Shown one piece after another: positions 61,847 to 64,000 of a DNA stretch of 64,000 nt. Where the stretch lies: contig OZ024840.1 in the NCBI GenBank assembly GCA_964017145.1, positions 4,216,001 to 4,280,000 on the forward strand, read 5' to 3'. Source of the stretch: Agrocybe praecox. Lineage: Eukaryota; Basidiomycota; Agaricomycetes; Agaricales; Agrocybaceae. Positions within the stretch are counted from its first letter, which is position 1. Each line of letters starts with the position of its first letter. The notes under the pieces were generated by a model. It was given only the letters and a program-made list of their open reading frames with translations. It was not told where the DNA came from and searched no databases. A program made the position numbers and the translations under genes.

Positions 61847-64000
61847 AAAGCGCCCGGAGTGAATGCGTCGCCAGGGTTCTTCGACAGTCTCACTGTTGAG
61901 AAGTAGAGAGTAGAGAAGATTGGATTGAATGAAATGTCCATGTCAAATCCCATATCTTTGAAAGCCTGAGTTTCCGAGTACTCTCTTATCGCTCGACATG
62001 AGGTCCAGATAATATCCTCGGCGAAGAAAAATGACATCCCATTGAAACTTCAAGAATCAGGATTATCGTCGTACGCAATTGACGAGTTAATCCAATATGA
62101 TCCGTTCCGCGAGCTCAAAGGATACAGCGCCACGGAGCTTGAAAACATAAGAAATTCGCCAGATGATAGCGTTCGCTAATCCTGTCATAGGCACACGGAA
62201 TTCGATATTCCGACCAATCAAACCGGATTGACCTGGTTTAACTGACTTGGATGGAGTAGTCTTTGATGCTACCACCATTGATATGTAGTCGGCCGATATT
62301 AAAACGATGAGGCGTGGATACCTAAAAAATTGTTATCCTCGAAGCGTTGTCGGCATGCATTGATAAGTATAATTTAGGACATTCATGAAGGAGGCTGGAA
62401 CGGAAATAACGGCTTGATAGTTGATGTTGGAGCGTAGAAAATGCATAGTTTGGGCCAATAAGAAGTCAAAATATTTTTTTCACCCACGTCTTTCATCGAT
62501 GCTTCATCGATAGTGGCACGGATTATTCCTATGTAGGAGCTTAAATCCCTTCTAATCAGGACGTAGAGCAACGTGTTGAGCCAAGGGCATCGTCCAGGAA
62601 TCCGGCTCTGTGAGAGAAATTCAAGAACCTCAGAGAAGAATACGAAGGCATGGGGGCTGTAAAGTGTTCCGAAGAACGACGACTGGTTATTCGTCATGTG
62701 CATGTACATCCATCGGAGAGTTATTTCAAAAAAAGAGTATGCACCATGTGAAATGTAAGCACGTCGAAGGTAGGGCTTCTCTTTCTACTTCACGTTTACA
62801 TTACTGCCATGGTACCAAGGAAAGTACCGATACTGTAAGTATTCGAAGAATGTCTGTGGCGCAGTGTGCGCGGATATCTGCTTCCCGGGAGAGATAGACG
62901 AATTTCAGGCCTGCGGGCAGGGCAATGGAATTTGCCACTTATCATTATTATTAACGCCTTGAAAAGTATTCGCTCACCTATGACGCAGATTTTGCATATT
63001 TGAGTTGAACACGTTGTAGAGAATCGATACGAAAGGTTAAGAGGCCAATAGCGCAGCCGAACACGACAACTGGTACCTGCGGATATGCCTCGTAATGCTA
63101 TCGGAAGAGCACATTTGTGCTATTGTTAATCTGGAAATTTTTGAAAAGAGCACCGAGGTGAGATTGAGAAGTAGGATGACGTAGAAACTAGACTGGTGTT
63201 TACAGGAATGGGAAATAATACGGAGTTCGAACCGTATGTTGCTTTCGTTGTTATCCTTGCACCATTTTGGCGGGCGATCCGGTGAGATTTGTTATGCTTT
63301 GCTCTTCTGAAAGGTCGGTGGATAATAAGATAATACTATAAGAAAACGATTCAGTTGACTTCGAGAGCAGGTCGTCCTCGGATGATGGATACAACACGCA
63401 CGCTTGAGTCTGAAAGAAGTAAAACCCTCCGGATGAAATCCAAGGGGGCCCAGACATTTTGAATCGGTACTCCAGATCGTGGTGTACTAGAGACACGCCT
63501 TGGATTCACGATGGAAATCACCGGTTTGAAAAAAATTCGAGAAAAAGAAGACAGAGCGTTCCTGCAGGTTCCTGCGGCATAGTGAAGAAGAGGCAATAGC
63601 AGTGATACTTCCAGCCGTACAAATCAGCATGCCCGAAGACCGAATGAGCTTTTCTTCCGATAGTTACGGTGTCTGGACCTAGTACGCTCGCCGACGGAAC
63701 GTCTTGTAGCGACATGAAGCAGGCCTATCAGCGCCTAGGAGATCTTTGTTGTCAGACAAAATTGCTAAGTCTATTGACATTCTCGGACTGGAGACTCCTC
63801 GACCGTCCTCGTCGTGACTGGGTTTCGGCGTGCATGAAAAGGTTGACAGCCAGGCGCCTGGTCTTTAATTAATGAAAAAAAGTTTAAACCTTTCCAGAAT
63901 GCAAGGGAAATGCCGGGTAGATTCACATCATGAGCGGCAGTGCGTAGTTCCATGATACCTGCATGCATATAGCAAAAAAAGGAAAGGTGTGGATCCCCGT
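61847..64000. other. Possible decayed coding region on minus strand
   Basis: Several minus-strand segments have protein-like wording: AYPQVPVVVFGCAIGLLTFR near 63080, SREADIRAHCATDILRIL near 62890 and NIEFRVPMTGLANAIIWRIS near 62190. They lie in different frames with stops between, and I could not splice them. They may be relics of one or more genes, perhaps with membrane segments. I name no family. Confidence 0.3.

Overview
The window looks like nuclear DNA of a mushroom-forming basidiomycete (Agaricomycetes). Genes are split by many short GT-AG introns of about 45-70 nt, with a few GC-AG introns and tiny exons. The recognisable housekeeping genes are fungal (CHS7-type chitin synthase chaperone, ATG27, the nuclear 49 kDa complex I subunit, NIF3, a CaMK-type kinase). 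The accessory genes are of kinds expanded in mushrooms: F-box paralogs, a NACHT NTPase and a TPR protein with a STAND-type N-terminus. All gene models were spliced by eye and have no transcript support.

Layout. 0-3 kb: a 569-bp TA-flanked inverted-repeat element and a small thioredoxin-like gene with an SLPC active site. 4-16.6 kb: four tandem paralogs (A, B, C on minus, D on plus) of one F-box/Cys-His family; A is a pseudogene. 17-20.5 kb: a TPR protein with a STAND-type N-terminal domain, no NTPase and one apparent frameshift. 21.7-23.5 kb: CHS7. 24.7-27.8 kb: two inverted copies of a fragment of an unrecognised protein family. 30.4-33.1 kb: a Ser-rich protein with two UIM-like motifs and RING/IBR-like cysteines. 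34.6-37.2 kb: a NACHT NTPase. 38.5-39.4 kb: a secreted PEBP-like gene interrupted by a 90-bp MITE with a perfect 9-bp target duplication. 40-40.8 kb: a GC-rich repetitive patch. 41.4-43.0 kb: a CaMK-like kinase with DFS instead of DFG. 43.9-50.5 kb: two more F-box paralogs (E, F). 53.5-57.2 kb: ATG27 and the complex I 49 kDa gene, divergent from a 137-bp spacer. 60.6-61.8 kb: NIF3. The rest is intergenic or decayed.

The strongest theme is the six-member F-box family. All six share an almost invariant set of cysteine/histidine clusters and end in [IVF]YxWPPR; four seem intact, one is clearly dead and one is doubtful. They lie beside STAND-type genes. I infer a fast-evolving ubiquitin-ligase adaptor family, possibly part of a fungal self/non-self or stress-recognition region; the sequence alone does not prove this.
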